From contig CANNBS010000007.1 of assembly GCA_947502925.1 (NCBI GenBank), positions 62,001-126,000 on the forward strand: 64,000 nt of DNA, in the 5' to 3' direction. Shown here one piece after another: positions 42,686 through 52,476 of this stretch; within the stretch, counting starts at the first letter, position 1; each line of letters opens with the position of its first letter. The stretch is from an uncultured Marinicella sp. GTDB taxonomy: Bacteria; Pseudomonadota; Gammaproteobacteria; Xanthomonadales; Marinicellaceae. The position numbers and the translations under genes are program-made. A model generated the notes under the pieces. The model had not been told where the DNA came from, searched no databases, and worked only from the letters and a program-made list of their open reading frames with translations.

Positions 42686-43309
42686 ATGGATAAAATCGGG
42701 ATTCTGGCATACGGCTCGCTGATTGAGGATCCGGGTGTGGAATTGTCCCCGCTGATTGCTGAACGTATAAGGGATATTGAGACACCTTTTAATATTGAGT
42801 TTTCACGCTCAAGTGATACCCGCGGTGGTGCGCCAACGGTTGTGCCTGTTGAAACGATAGGTGCACCTGTGAAAGGGGCTATTTTGGTTTTAAAAGATGG
42901 GATTGAAATTAATTTAGCCAAAGATATTTTATGGCGTCGAGAAAGTCGAAATGAGGCCACGGATCGACAATACAGTTATCCTGATTGTTCGTCTCCGAAT
43001 CAGATTGCCATTGGAGAAATAAACGATTTCCACGGAGTGGATGTGATACTTTACGCGCATTGTGGTGCCAATATAAGTAAGCCCACTGCGAAAGTGTTGG
43101 CTGAATTAGCCATTAAAAGTGCTTTAGGTGACGCCGGATTAAAAGGTCAGGACGGTATCAGCTATTTAATGTCAGTAAAACGACAAGGCATTATGACGCC
43201 ATTGATGCCTGAATACGAAATGGAAATACTCAAAGCCGTTGGCGCCAATACATTAGAAGATGCTTTGGGGATGGTTCGAAAACATGCCGGGAAAAAATCG
43301 TCTAATTAA
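42686..43309 (+). CDS. Gamma-glutamyl cyclotransferase-like protein
   Basis: A 207-residue protein starting KIGILAYGSLIEDPG, which is the GGCT-fold glycine loop (YGSL) that binds the substrate carboxylate. A strand with VVPVETIGAPVKGAILVLK follows, and a C-terminal helical region not found in the shortest GGCTs. The fold is fairly secure; the substrate is not, and the usual catalytic Glu cannot be placed with confidence. It is five bases after nnrU and convergent with the amidotransferase gene. Confidence 0.7.
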   Translation: MDKIGILAYGSLIEDPGVELSPLIAERIRDIETPFNIEFSRSSDTRGGAPTVVPVETIGAPVKGAILVLKDGIEINLAKDILWRRESRNEATDRQYSYPDCSSPNQIAIGEINDFHGVDVILYAHCGANISKPTAKVLAELAIKSALGDAGLKGQDGISYLMSVKRQGIMTPLMPEYEMEILKAVGANTLEDALGMVRKHAGKKSSN

Positions 43310-43322
43310 CGGCTCTAAACGC

Positions 43323-44267
43323 CTAAACGTTTAACTGAATAACTTTTTTTATTATCTTGTCGTCTTTTTTCTCCAGTACCACCATCTCGCCAAACTTGAT
43401 GTGGAGCCAGTCATCTGTTGTAACTGTCAACGGTTCAGAGGCGAAAATAGCGGTTGTGGCTTGATCCTCAGCACATACTTCAATGTCAAAAGATTCCTTG
43501 TAATCCTGATAGTTACGGCCCATCAGTAAGTACATCGGTTCAAGCAGCATGGAGCGCGATAAATCTTTATTGGGTTCTTTTCGCAGTGCTTTCCAGTCAT
43601 CTTTAGGATTTGTCTCGCCATGGTCATCAAAGCCATAGTTAACGCCGATAATTTTGTTTGGTCTAACCAATGCGATTTTTAACTTGGTCAGGCTTACCAG
43701 ATCGAGCTTTTTCATGGCATTAAGTATCAATTCCAGCAAATCTTCGAACCCACTTTGGATATCATCGTTATCATTGCTTTTAAGCAAAGACAACAAAAGT
43801 ACATATAAAAATTCTGTGTCTGTTGTGCCGTGCATTTGTTTTAAATAGTTGTCTTTACAGTGTGGCAACAGTTCTCTTTGTAGTAATTTCCAGTGGGGCA
43901 AAGCGCCATTTTGAGCCATAATCCACGGTGTGTCGTGAAATGAAAAAGGGTGACAGTTTTCATCGGCCAGTAAGGTTTTAGAATTATAGGCAGCGGCTCT
44001 GACATGCGCCAGCAGGGTATGTGCTTGTAGACCGGGTATTACGGTTTTTGCGTTGTCATCATAAAAAGCGGGTATCGGTCGGTGATACAGTAAAGGATCA
44101 TCTGGGTTAAGCAACTGTTGACTCCAGAGCCCGAATCCCCAACCTGCCAGTTGTAACAACGGGTGACTTTCAGGATCAAGGGTCTGATTGATTAAGCTGT
44201 TTTCCGGTTCTAAGAGTAAACCTTTAAGAGGTGTTTCCGGACCAATATAAGCAAGCACTCGACACAT
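43323..44267 (-). CDS. Class II glutamine amidotransferase
   Basis: A 314-residue Ntn-hydrolase. The ATG at 44267 gives Met-Cys, so Cys2 becomes the N-terminal nucleophile after Met removal (MCRVLAYIG). LLAHVRAAAYN near 87-97 and HPFSFHDTPWIMAQNGALP near 106-124 are the glutaminase active-site segments, and GTTDTEFLYVLLLSLL follows near 149-164. Relatives include EgtC and YafJ; the second substrate is unknown since the synthase part is missing. It stands alone on the minus strand. Confidence 0.9.
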   Translation of the reverse strand: MCRVLAYIGPETPLKGLLLEPENSLINQTLDPESHPLLQLAGWGFGLWSQQLLNPDDPLLYHRPIPAFYDDNAKTVIPGLQAHTLLAHVRAAAYNSKTLLADENCHPFSFHDTPWIMAQNGALPHWKLLQRELLPHCKDNYLKQMHGTTDTEFLYVLLLSLLKSNDNDDIQSGFEDLLELILNAMKKLDLVSLTKLKIALVRPNKIIGVNYGFDDHGETNPKDDWKALRKEPNKDLSRSMLLEPMYLLMGRNYQDYKESFDIEVCAEDQATTAIFASEPLTVTTDDWLHIKFGEMVVLEKKDDKIIKKVIQLNV

Positions 44268-44438
44268 CATGATGCCTCAGTTAAAAAGATATTTTATCAG
44301 TCTTTCACACGATTATGGTTTTAAGTTCGGACTGATTCCGGATCTGCCCCATGAAATGCTGTGGTTAATTCATTAATTGTATGATTTATTGCCCTCAGCT
44401 AAAATAAAGTTTTAACTACACGCCTTGATCAACCCGGC

Positions 44439-45860
44439 ATGATTATTGTCCCCACTGAAAAGCGTTTTGATTGGCAAAACGCCCCCGTCGTTTTGTTTAT
44501 TATTGTAATTCTCAATGTGCTGGTTTTTTATGCCTACCAGAGCGGTGATTCAGACCATTTTGAAGAGGCTTTAAGGATTTATGTCAGTGATGGCATTTAT
44601 GAACAGGAATTACCGCATTACCGGGATTTTTTAAAGCAGGAAGCCAATCAGGAAAAAACTGCGTATTTTAATAAGATGGTCGAACATCCGAACCCCGGTT
44701 ATGCAGCGGCTTTTATTCTGCAGGATGAGCTGTTTTATGAGCACATACTCAGTCATGGCGCGGAGTATTTTACTGCAGACTATTACACTTATTGGCGCTA
44801 TCAGCGTGAATACATTCATAAACTTATCTTTGAGGTCAGCTTTAAAAAATATGGACTCGTCGCCAGTGATATCAGTATCACCACCTTAATTACGTATCAG
44901 TTTTTGCATGGTGGCGTGATGCATTTACTGGGTAATATGTTCTTTTTAATTATCTGTGGTTTTGCGGTTGAAGCGAGTTTAGGGCACAGGAATTTTCTGA
45001 TTTTTTATTTGTTGTCGGGTGTCGGTGCCGGCCTGGCACAGTCTTTAATGGATTTAAGCAGCACCATGCCATTGGTCGGTGCATCGGGTTCCTTATCCGG
45101 TGTGATGGCCATGTATTTAGGGATTTTCCGCTTAAAGAAAATTGAGTTTTTCTATTGGTTTTTTGTGTTTGTCGGCTATTTCCGGGCCCCTGCGTTATTA
45201 ATTTTACCCTTTTATATCGGTAATGAGTTGTTTTCATTGTGGATGAATCCCGAATCAAACATCGGCTTTATGGCGCATGTGGGCGGTTTTGTTACCGGAG
45301 CGGCCTTGATAGGCTATGTGCTCTGGCGCAAGCCTGATGTTTTAAACGAGGATTATATTGAACAAGACCAGGCAGCGACACCGGAGCAATTAAGCCTGGA
45401 TCAAATCTATCAGGCCATGGATAAATTTCAGTTTGAAACAGCCTTAAAGCGTCTCAATCAGCATATGAAGGAATATCTGGGCGATTTTAAGTTAATGATT
45501 TTAAAATATAAATTATTAGCCGCTTTAAAGCCTGAAGAAGCGCAGGCTTATTTTAGTCAGATGATTAAAACCTGGCGGCCAAATAAGTCACAACTGCTTG
45601 AGATCGAAAAAATCTGGCAAGCCATACCTAAAGACAATAGAAACTTTGACCAGGAAACTAGATATAAACTGGCCTGGAATTTTATGACCACACCTGAGCA
45701 CATTGAACAGGCAGTTAATCTGTTTGAAGATTTGTATCATTCGGACAATAAACACCCGTCCTTACATCTTCTGGCGCAAAAGCTTGCCACGGTGTATAAG
45801 CGTCTTGAAAATCGCACGGAAACTCAGAAATACCAAAGTTTGGCTCAGGAGCTCAGCTGA
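44439..45860 (+). CDS. Rhomboid family intramembrane serine protease with long C-terminal helical tail
   Basis: A 473-residue membrane protein. Helix 1 (about 15-32) is followed by a long extracytoplasmic insert (about 35-140), then the rhomboid core: QFLHGGVMHLLGNMFFL, the catalytic Ser216 in GASGSLSG and His280 in MAHVGGFVTG. The cytoplasmic tail (about 320-473) is helical and TPR-like. The substrate is unknown. The stop shares one base with the next gene's start, so the two should be made together. Confidence 0.92.
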   Translation: MIIVPTEKRFDWQNAPVVLFIIVILNVLVFYAYQSGDSDHFEEALRIYVSDGIYEQELPHYRDFLKQEANQEKTAYFNKMVEHPNPGYAAAFILQDELFYEHILSHGAEYFTADYYTYWRYQREYIHKLIFEVSFKKYGLVASDISITTLITYQFLHGGVMHLLGNMFFLIICGFAVEASLGHRNFLIFYLLSGVGAGLAQSLMDLSSTMPLVGASGSLSGVMAMYLGIFRLKKIEFFYWFFVFVGYFRAPALLILPFYIGNELFSLWMNPESNIGFMAHVGGFVTGAALIGYVLWRKPDVLNEDYIEQDQAATPEQLSLDQIYQAMDKFQFETALKRLNQHMKEYLGDFKLMILKYKLLAALKPEEAQAYFSQMIKTWRPNKSQLLEIEKIWQAIPKDNRNFDQETRYKLAWNFMTTPEHIEQAVNLFEDLYHSDNKHPSLHLLAQKLATVYKRLENRTETQKYQSLAQELS

Positions 45861-47197
45861 TGGAACAGACTTGTCAGTTTCACCCTTTAGAACCGGCCAC
45901 GTATTTTTGTACGGCGTGTGAAACGCTGTGTTGTGATGATTGTGTCGATGATGCCCGGTTTAATCCGGAACCGCGCTGTTTTCAGTGCAACCGCACCCTT
46001 GAGCCACGGGGACCGGGTAACATTGAACCGTTTTGGCGGCGTTTACAACAAAGCTTTCGTTATCCGCTGGCGACCCAATCATTGTGGTTTATTTTAATTT
46101 TATCGGTGTTGTGTTCGGTGGCTTTTTATATACCGTTCGCTGTTTTAATTTATCTGGCCTTGTTTGGTTCGGTCTTTAAATACTGTTTAAGCTGCTTAAG
46201 TTTTACCGCCGAAGGCTATATGGCACCACCAGATATCACCGAGGCTTATGAGGGTGGTTTCAGGAAGTTGCTGGTGTTAATTGCCATGCTGTTCGTGACC
46301 GGTCTGGTGATTAATCTGACCAACAGTTTTCTGGGTTCAGCCATGGGTGGCATGATGGCCTTGTTGGTGACCCTGTCTTTCCCGGCGATTATTATTCATT
46401 ACGCCATTTCTGAAAGTATGATTGAGTCGTTAAATCCGCGTAATATCTTCGATTTGATTCATTCGATCGGTTTACCCTATGGTTTAATTCTGGCCTTTAT
46501 TTTTATCATGATGGGTTCGGTGGCGGTGCTTTATCAGCTGGTGGCGATTATTCCCTCCAGCCTGGATGCCATCTTTTTGTTTGCCGTGACTTTTTACTAT
46601 GCCATCGTTTTGCACCACCTGATGGGTTATATGGTATTCCAGTTCCAGACCGAACTCGGTTACAGTGCCCGCCTGCAAGACGGCTCGAGCACACGGCGCG
46701 GTGGTCACGCCATCGCCATGGCAAAAATATCGACCCTGATTAAACAGGCTGAATTTAAAGATGCGACAAAATTATTCCGAGAACAAATCGCTTTAAACCC
46801 CGATAAGCTGTTACTGCACAGCCGGTTTTTTGAAATTCTACTGGCCACAAAAAACGCAGAAGCAATGATCGAATTTTTTCCCAAGTATATTCGCCTGCTT
46901 GAAAGCAATAATCGCCGTGACCTCATCAGCCGCAACTATAAACGCTTAATGGCTAAAATGCCCGATTTTGAAATTAACAATCCTGAACTGAAATTCATCA
47001 TTTCAAAAGCAAGCTTTGATCAAAATGACGCCCGAATCGCCATTAAGCTACTCCACGGCATTCATAAAAAACACCCGGATTTTAAAGACCTGATACCGGC
47101 GTTGACCTTACTGGCCGAAGCGCTTGATGAATACCCGAAATATGCAGATCACGCGGCGGCTTGTCGGAGGTTGATTGGTAAGTTAGATGATGCCTAA
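45860..47197 (+). CDS. Zinc-finger (B-box-like) membrane protein with TPR-like tail
   Basis: A 445-residue protein that I cannot assign to a named family. The N-terminus (about 5-43) has CQFHPLEPATYFC, CETLCCDDC and CFQC, a Cys/His pattern like a B-box zinc finger. About five transmembrane helices (about 75-265) follow, with a Gly-rich helix SFLGSAMGGMMALL. The last 160 residues are helical repeats (KISTLIKQAEFKDATKLFRE, ALNPDKLLLHSRFFEILL). Both this and the rhomboid have similar tails, so they could assemble through them. One-base overlap with the rhomboid gene. Confidence 0.75.
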   Translation: MEQTCQFHPLEPATYFCTACETLCCDDCVDDARFNPEPRCFQCNRTLEPRGPGNIEPFWRRLQQSFRYPLATQSLWFILILSVLCSVAFYIPFAVLIYLALFGSVFKYCLSCLSFTAEGYMAPPDITEAYEGGFRKLLVLIAMLFVTGLVINLTNSFLGSAMGGMMALLVTLSFPAIIIHYAISESMIESLNPRNIFDLIHSIGLPYGLILAFIFIMMGSVAVLYQLVAIIPSSLDAIFLFAVTFYYAIVLHHLMGYMVFQFQTELGYSARLQDGSSTRRGGHAIAMAKISTLIKQAEFKDATKLFREQIALNPDKLLLHSRFFEILLATKNAEAMIEFFPKYIRLLESNNRRDLISRNYKRLMAKMPDFEINNPELKFIISKASFDQNDARIAIKLLHGIHKKHPDFKDLIPALTLLAEALDEYPKYADHAAACRRLIGKLDDA

Positions 47198-47351
47198 AAA
47201 GATTGCTAAAAACCATAGTAGTTTGAGCTGCGCGTAAACCTGCAGAATTGATTTAAATTAACATGCAAATACTTAGCAAAGATATAGGACTAAACTCTTA
47301 TGTCATATACGAAAACGATTATAATATGGTGACTGCAGTTGAATATTGCTT

Positions 47352-48386
47352 ATGAGTCATTCAATAAAAACAAAAATTCCGTTTCTCTTTCTTGTCGTTA
47401 TTTCGATATCGTGGGGCTTTTATTACAGCAGTTATAGTAAGCTAAATGATTATGGTCGAGCGAATTTTGAGTGGTTGTATCTTTTAGATGCACTGGTGAT
47501 GCTGCCTCTTGTCTGTTTCTTCTGCATTAAAAGCAAAAAAGAGGCTTTGTTAAAATCTATTGTCTTGGTTTGCTTGGCAATCTTGATAGGCAGCTATATT
47601 GTGCCGGTGCAAAACAAGATCTTTTGGCATTACTTCGAAAGTGGACGATTCCTTGTTCTGGGAGTGATACTTTTATTTGAAATAGCCGCTATTTTAACCG
47701 TGTATCTTGCCATTAAATCAGCACTTGTACAGCATCAAGACCCTGATATGGCCATTGAAAAACCAATCAAACGTTTTTTGGGTGAAGGCTTAGTTGCTCA
47801 GTTATTGAATTTCGAAACCCGTATGTGGACCTATGCTTTGTTTTATAAGCGCGTAAAAATGGAAAATTTCAGTGGCGAGCGACACTTTAGCTATCACCTA
47901 AAGGATGGTGCGCAAAGCTACTTGCTTGGTTTTGTGTTTTTAATCGTTTTTGAACTGCCACTTATGCATTTGTTATTGCATTTTATTTGGTCGCCGCTGG
48001 CTGCAAAAATCGTCAGCCTACTTACTATTTTTGCTTTGGTTTTCTTTTATGCCGAGTATCGGGCGGTTTCCAGAAGACCAATATCTTTGCGGAGTGATGA
48101 TCTTATTATACGATTTGGTCTTTATCAGCCATTAATTATCCCTTTTGCGAATATAGCAAACATTAGTAAATCTCATGATTTAATTAGACGCACCAAGGAT
48201 ACAAAACGCTATAACTATTCCGGTGTACCGAATATTGAAATTGAACTGATCAAACCGATAGGGCATATTAAAAAAGTCTATCTTGGGGTGGATCAACCGG
48301 AATCATTGATACAAGCTGTGCAAAACAATGCCACGCTTCAGTCATGCAGTGCAGCGAGCAATCCACCAAATACAGGACTAGTGTAA
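47352..48386 (+). CDS. Multi-pass membrane protein with C-terminal PH-like domain
   Basis: A 344-residue protein from ATG 47352; an in-frame TTG six bases earlier is less likely. Four helices are grouped in the first 130 residues and two more near 200-250. The C-terminal part (about 255-325) has LRSDDLIIRFGLYQPLIIPF then FANIANISKSHDLI and PNIEIELIKPI, the pattern of bacterial PH (YdbS/bPH2) domains. No function is known. The following gene begins 24 bases downstream. Confidence 0.7.
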   Translation: MSHSIKTKIPFLFLVVISISWGFYYSSYSKLNDYGRANFEWLYLLDALVMLPLVCFFCIKSKKEALLKSIVLVCLAILIGSYIVPVQNKIFWHYFESGRFLVLGVILLFEIAAILTVYLAIKSALVQHQDPDMAIEKPIKRFLGEGLVAQLLNFETRMWTYALFYKRVKMENFSGERHFSYHLKDGAQSYLLGFVFLIVFELPLMHLLLHFIWSPLAAKIVSLLTIFALVFFYAEYRAVSRRPISLRSDDLIIRFGLYQPLIIPFANIANISKSHDLIRRTKDTKRYNYSGVPNIEIELIKPIGHIKKVYLGVDQPESLIQAVQNNATLQSCSAASNPPNTGLV

Positions 48387-48410
48387 ACTTAAATTAATGT
48401 CGTCCCTCTT

Positions 48411-48725
48411 ATGTTTCATATAGCCTTACATTTTTTAGTGCCGATCACTCTGGCGGCTATATTCTTTCGTAAGCGCTGTATGTTTGCCTATCTAATCATG
48501 GTTGCCACCATGCTGGTGGATCTCGATCACCTCTTTGCTGTGCCTATCTATGATCCAAGCCGTTGCAGCATTGGTTACCATCCATTGCACCAGCCCGAGT
48601 TTATCCTTCTTTATCTGGTCCTTTGTTTTATTCCTAAAACCAGGCTCGTGGGGCTTGGATTGGTTATCCATATGTTGCTGGATTCGATTGATTGTCAAAT
48701 TACAAATGGTGTTTGGACAAACTAA
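48411..48725 (+). CDS. Small membrane protein, DUF6122/YdjM-like
   Basis: A 104-residue inner-membrane protein with three helices. It has HFLVPITLAAIFF, the conserved DLDHLFAVPIYDPSRCSIG and a C-terminal HMLLDSIDC. The HxxxD and DxDH pattern is shared with YdjM-type predicted metal-dependent membrane hydrolases. Found as single copies in many marine gammaproteobacteria; function unknown. Confidence 0.8.
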   Translation: MFHIALHFLVPITLAAIFFRKRCMFAYLIMVATMLVDLDHLFAVPIYDPSRCSIGYHPLHQPEFILLYLVLCFIPKTRLVGLGLVIHMLLDSIDCQITNGVWTN

Positions 48726-48771
48726 AGTAAGATTAATGAGTAGCACAGCGTTAATCTGATTTAACTTTAAT

Positions 48772-49416
48772 TCACTTCCACCCACAAACAACAATCACCG
48801 CCAGGGCGCAATTGATTTTGGTGCCGTATTTTGTGGTGAAGGTTTTTGTGAGGATGACTTTGTCGAAAAAGCGTTCAATATCGCCGCGGTAGCCGGCTGA
48901 ATAGAATTTCATATCAACAGCGAGTTCTTCGACAGGCAGGTAGGGGATGTCGGCATAGGGATCGTGAACTTTAATCGCGGGCTGTTGAATGTCTACTTGT
49001 TGACCTGTTTTAAATTCATCGGTGATTTGGACGTCGGTGAAGGCTTTGGCTTGGTTGAAGATTTGTCCGGTGCTGATGGTTGGGGTGGTTTGCTTAGCCG
49101 GTTTAACGGGCTTTGGAATCGTGTCAGTTACCGGTTCAGTTTGCTCCTTTAACGGGGACGTTTTTGTTTTGGGTTTAGGCTTGGCTTCGATTTTTGGTTC
49201 TTCTTTGGTTTTGGAGACTCTCTTTGTCGGCGTCTCTGTCTTAGTTTGAGGTTGTTGCAGGGATATGTTTAAGGTCGTTTGAGTTCTTTCGGAAATTTTA
49301 ATCGGTTCCAGCCACAGAATCAGGCCCATAAAGATAATAATCGGCAACCAGAGATGCGGCAGCCAATGGCGAAGAGGTTGGGGCTTATGCCAGTTGTGGC
49401 AGGATGGGTAGGACAA
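48772..49416 (-). CDS. TonB-like periplasmic protein without the usual C-terminal domain
   Basis: A 214-residue protein with one N-terminal helix (about 20-38, HLWLPIIIFMGLILWL) and a long periplasm-spanning stretch rich in Lys, Pro, Thr and Glu (about 55-110), as in TonB and TolA. The C-terminal part is a compact domain with IPYLPVEELAVDMKFYSAG and a final pair of cysteines (INCALAVIVVCGWK) that may form a disulfide. No ExbB or ExbD gene is near. Possibly a TonB-type adaptor or envelope spacer. Confidence 0.65.
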   Translation of the reverse strand: MSYPSCHNWHKPQPLRHWLPHLWLPIIIFMGLILWLEPIKISERTQTTLNISLQQPQTKTETPTKRVSKTKEEPKIEAKPKPKTKTSPLKEQTEPVTDTIPKPVKPAKQTTPTISTGQIFNQAKAFTDVQITDEFKTGQQVDIQQPAIKVHDPYADIPYLPVEELAVDMKFYSAGYRGDIERFFDKVILTKTFTTKYGTKINCALAVIVVCGWK

Positions 49417-49500
49417 GTTGCGTTTATTTTTTTAACAAACGTCATTATAGTCAAGCCAGGTTAAAAGACTGTAAAACCAACGCCTGTCACATGGCACAAG

Positions 49501-50379
49501 TCATCCATTCACGCGGTCAAAATCAATGCCGGTAATACGACGGTAAGCTTCGCGGTATTTGTCGGCAGTTTTTTTAATAACACCTGTGGGTAAGTCGGGT
49601 CCGGGCGGGGTTTTATCCCACAACACAGTTTCTAAATAATCCCGCACAAACTGTTTATCAAAACTATCAGGACTGGTACCGATTTGGTAATGGGCTTTGT
49701 CCCAGAAACGTGATGAATCCGGGGTGAAGACTTCATCCATTAAGTGAAGATCGCCGTTATCATCGAGGCCAAATTCAAACTTTGTATCGGCTATGATGAT
49801 GCCATTTTTATCGGCATGTTGTTGTGCCTCACGGTATAGTTTAAGCGAGACTTCGCGGACTTGTTCGGCCCGTTGTTGACCGATTAAATCAATGAGTTGC
49901 TCAAAGTTAATGTTTTCATCATGGCCACCGACAGCGGCTTTGGACGATGGCGTAAAAATCGCTTCGGGGAGTTGTTCGGCTTGTTGTAAGCCGGCGGTTA
50001 ATTCAATGCCACAGACTTGCCCGGTTTTTTGATAATCCTTCCAGCCTGAACCAATAATATAACCCCGGACAATGGCTTCGCAGGGCAGGGCTTTGAGTTT
50101 TTTTACCACCACCGCACGTTGTTGCAGATCGTCGTCGGCATCGTCAATGACTTCTTTCACTGGTATATGGGTGAGGTGATTCTTTATAATAGGCGCCAAC
50201 ATTTGGAACCAAAAGTTGGACAACTGTGTCAAAATAGCGCCTTTATCGGGTATGGCATCAGGTAAAACCACATCAAAGGCACTGAGCCGGTCGCTGGCGA
50301 CCATTAAAAGATGTTTATCGTCGATTTGATAGACATCGCGAACTTTACCTTGGTGGATTTTAGGCAGGGAAATGTCCAT
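49501..50379 (-). CDS. purC: Phosphoribosylaminoimidazole-succinocarboxamide synthase
   Basis: SAICAR synthase, step eight of purine biosynthesis: joins CAIR and aspartate with ATP. The 292 residues follow the longer (yeast-like) form. [20 protein letters not shown] near the N-terminus is the ATP-binding strand, [19 protein letters not shown] near 31-49, [20 protein letters not shown] near 96-115 and DTKFEFG near 199 match the family signatures. It is transcribed alone, divergent from djlA. Confidence 0.97.
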   Translation of the reverse strand: MDISLPKIHQGKVRDVYQIDDKHLLMVASDRLSAFDVVLPDAIPDKGAILTQLSNFWFQMLAPIIKNHLTHIPVKEVIDDADDDLQQRAVVVKKLKALPCEAIVRGYIIGSGWKDYQKTGQVCGIELTAGLQQAEQLPEAIFTPSSKAAVGGHDENINFEQLIDLIGQQRAEQVREVSLKLYREAQQHADKNGIIIADTKFEFGLDDNGDLHLMDEVFTPDSSRFWDKAHYQIGTSPDSFDKQFVRDYLETVLWDKTPPGPDLPTGVIKKTADKYREAYRRITGIDFDRVNG

Positions 50380-50439
50380 GTAAAATGGCCAAAAGGACTA
50401 TTTTAACCCGCTCAATTTACACACGCAAATGAAATAATT

Positions 50440-51240
50440 ATGGGAATTCTAATCGGTGGCCTGATCGGCTACAGACTCGGTGGATTTATTGGTATGCTGT
50501 TAGGTGCCTGGCTGGGTCATCAAGTCACGCAATTTATCAGCGGCGGCAATCGCCATTCTGAAAAAAACCGTTCAGCCACGCAGCATAGCTTCTTTAAAGC
50601 GCTGTTTGTCAGTATGGGCAAACTGGCCAAATTAGACGGTGTGGTGTCACGTCAGGAAATTGACCGGGCGGAAATCATCATGAATAAGATGAAGCTGACG
50701 CCTGAGTTACGGCAGCAAGCCATTGCTTATTTTAATCAGGGTAAGCAGTCCCATTATAAAATTGAACGGGATTTAACTGATTTCCGGCAAAAATCACGCG
50801 GCTCCTTATCCTTAAAACAGTTCTTTCTGGAAATGCTGATTGATATGGCGTCTGTGGATGGGCAAATTGATGCCACTGAACAGCGTTTAATTGAACAAAT
50901 CTGCCAGCTTATTGGTTATCCTCTGGCTATGTTGCAGGCCATGTTTAAAATGCGTGGATCCAATTATTATCAGCAGCAGGGGCAACAACGTAAGCAATAC
51001 AGACAACGCAGTCAGTCGCGTTCTTCGAGTACGCCGGCCAATCCTTATCGTGTATTGGGTGTTGATAAATCTGCCAGTAAACAGGAAATAAGACGCGCCT
51101 ATAAAAAACTCATGAGCCAGCATCACCCGGATAAACTGGTGTCCAAAGGCTTACCGCCTGAGATGATGAAAGTGGCTGAAGAAAAAGCCAAAAACATCCA
51201 GCTGGCCTGGGAAGAAGTGAAAGATTTACGGGGATGGTAG
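50440..51240 (+). CDS. djlA: Co-chaperone DjlA
   Basis: A membrane-anchored J-domain protein (266 residues) that stimulates DnaK at the inner membrane. The Gly-rich N-terminal helix (about 2-30, GILIGGLIGYRLGG) is the known dimerising anchor. A TerB-like helical domain (about 48-165) with KLAKLDGVVS and MASVDGQIDATE, a Gln/Arg/Ser-rich linker, and a C-terminal J domain with HHPDKL near 228 follow. Domain order is the same as in E. coli DjlA. Confidence 0.95.
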   Translation: MGILIGGLIGYRLGGFIGMLLGAWLGHQVTQFISGGNRHSEKNRSATQHSFFKALFVSMGKLAKLDGVVSRQEIDRAEIIMNKMKLTPELRQQAIAYFNQGKQSHYKIERDLTDFRQKSRGSLSLKQFFLEMLIDMASVDGQIDATEQRLIEQICQLIGYPLAMLQAMFKMRGSNYYQQQGQQRKQYRQRSQSRSSSTPANPYRVLGVDKSASKQEIRRAYKKLMSQHHPDKLVSKGLPPEMMKVAEEKAKNIQLAWEEVKDLRGW

Positions 51241-51312
51241 AACCCTGAGAAAGTTTGACTTTTTCACTTGGTGATGCCAAACTAATTGTTTTCATCAATC
51301 GGCCCTTTTTTC

Positions 51313-51996
51313 ATGAAACAAGCCATCATTGCACCGTCGATTTTATCTGCTGATTTTGCCCGTTTGGGCGCTGAAACCGATGCGGTGCTGGACGCCGGTG
51401 CCGACTGGGTGCATTTTGATGTGATGGACAATCATTATGTGCCGAATCTAACCATTGGGCCGATGGTCTTAAAAGCCCTCAGAAAACATGGCATCACTGC
51501 GCCGATTGATGTGCATTTGATGGTGAAACCGGTGGATCGTATCGTTGGTGATTTTATTGACGCAGGTGCCAGTATTATTTCTTTTCATCCCGAAGCCAGT
51601 GAACATGTGGATCGTACCATTCAAATGATTAAAGAAGGCGGTTGTCAGGCCGGTCTGGTACTGAATCCGGCGACCCCGGTGAATTGGCTGGACCATGTGC
51701 TGGATAAATTGGATCTGGTGTTGTTAATGAGTGTTAATCCTGGTTTTGGCGGTCAGTCTTTTATCCCCGAAACCTTACATAAACTTAAAATTGTACGTGA
51801 AATGATTGATGCCGGCGGACGCGATATTCGGCTGGAAGTGGATGGTGGTGTTAAAGTGGATAATATCGGTGAAATTGCAGCGGCCGGTGCGGATGCTTTT
51901 GTCGCCGGTTCGGCCATATTTAACAGTGGCGATTATAAGACCACCATCACAAAAATGCGCCAACAAATTCAGCAGCAATTCAGTCAGTTGACTTAA
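51313..51996 (+). CDS. rpe: Ribulose-phosphate 3-epimerase
   Basis: A TIM-barrel enzyme that interconverts ribulose 5-phosphate and xylulose 5-phosphate in the pentose phosphate pathway. The 227 residues begin [36 protein letters not shown] near 32-48 carries the metal and catalytic Asp; DVHLMVKP near 66, [14 protein letters not shown] near 144 and [10 protein letters not shown] near 176 complete the site. The ATG at 51313 is chosen over 51286. It begins the stretch that leads to the PhoPQ-like genes. Confidence 0.97.
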   Translation: MKQAIIAPSILSADFARLGAETDAVLDAGADWVHFDVMDNHYVPNLTIGPMVLKALRKHGITAPIDVHLMVKPVDRIVGDFIDAGASIISFHPEASEHVDRTIQMIKEGGCQAGLVLNPATPVNWLDHVLDKLDLVLLMSVNPGFGGQSFIPETLHKLKIVREMIDAGGRDIRLEVDGGVKVDNIGEIAAAGADAFVAGSAIFNSGDYKTTITKMRQQIQQQFSQLT

Positions 51997-52006
51997 AATA
52001 GGTGTC

Positions 52007-52471
52007 ATGAAACCAAAGATTTTCATCATACTCATTCTCGCACTGCTTTTAAAGGCTGAGGCTGTATCCGCCAATACCTTAAATGAAGCGGTGAAAGAGG
52101 CACGTAAACAAGGCCAGGTATTGTCGGCTAAAACGCGTGAAGGTGTGCATGAAATCCGGGTGGTAACACCCCGCGGCAGTGTTAAAACGATTCGTAAACC
52201 GGCTATCGATAATCGATCGACACAACGACAGCCTGAACCGAACAATCGCCTGAAATACGAGCAACAACGCCCTGAATCCTCAAGAATTCAGCGTCAAAGA
52301 TCGGACAATCGTCGCAAAAATCCATATTCCAGACAACCTGAGTTCCGTCGTTTTAATCGACCCGCTCAGTCAAACCCGTCGTCAAGAAACCAAACACCGG
52401 TCAGACAACCGACGCCACAACCACGTCGCCAACCGTCACCTCGGCGCTCTAAAGACCGTGACCCGGATTAA
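52007..52471 (+). CDS. Exported PepSY-like protein with a basic low-complexity tail
   Basis: A 154-residue exported protein. A signal peptide (to about 22) is followed by a short PepSY-like domain (about 24-65): TLNEAVKEARKQGQVLSAKT and HEIRVVTPRGSVKTI. The remaining 90 residues are disordered and full of Arg, Gln, Pro, Asn and Ser. The gene lies five bases before the regulator gene and so is the first gene of the three-gene phoPQ-like unit. In xanthomonads a PepSY protein is often in this position, perhaps acting as a periplasmic modulator of the sensor (inference). Confidence 0.78.
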   Translation: MKPKIFIILILALLLKAEAVSANTLNEAVKEARKQGQVLSAKTREGVHEIRVVTPRGSVKTIRKPAIDNRSTQRQPEPNNRLKYEQQRPESSRIQRQRSDNRRKNPYSRQPEFRRFNRPAQSNPSSRNQTPVRQPTPQPRRQPSPRRSKDRDPD

Positions 52472-52476
52472 ATACT

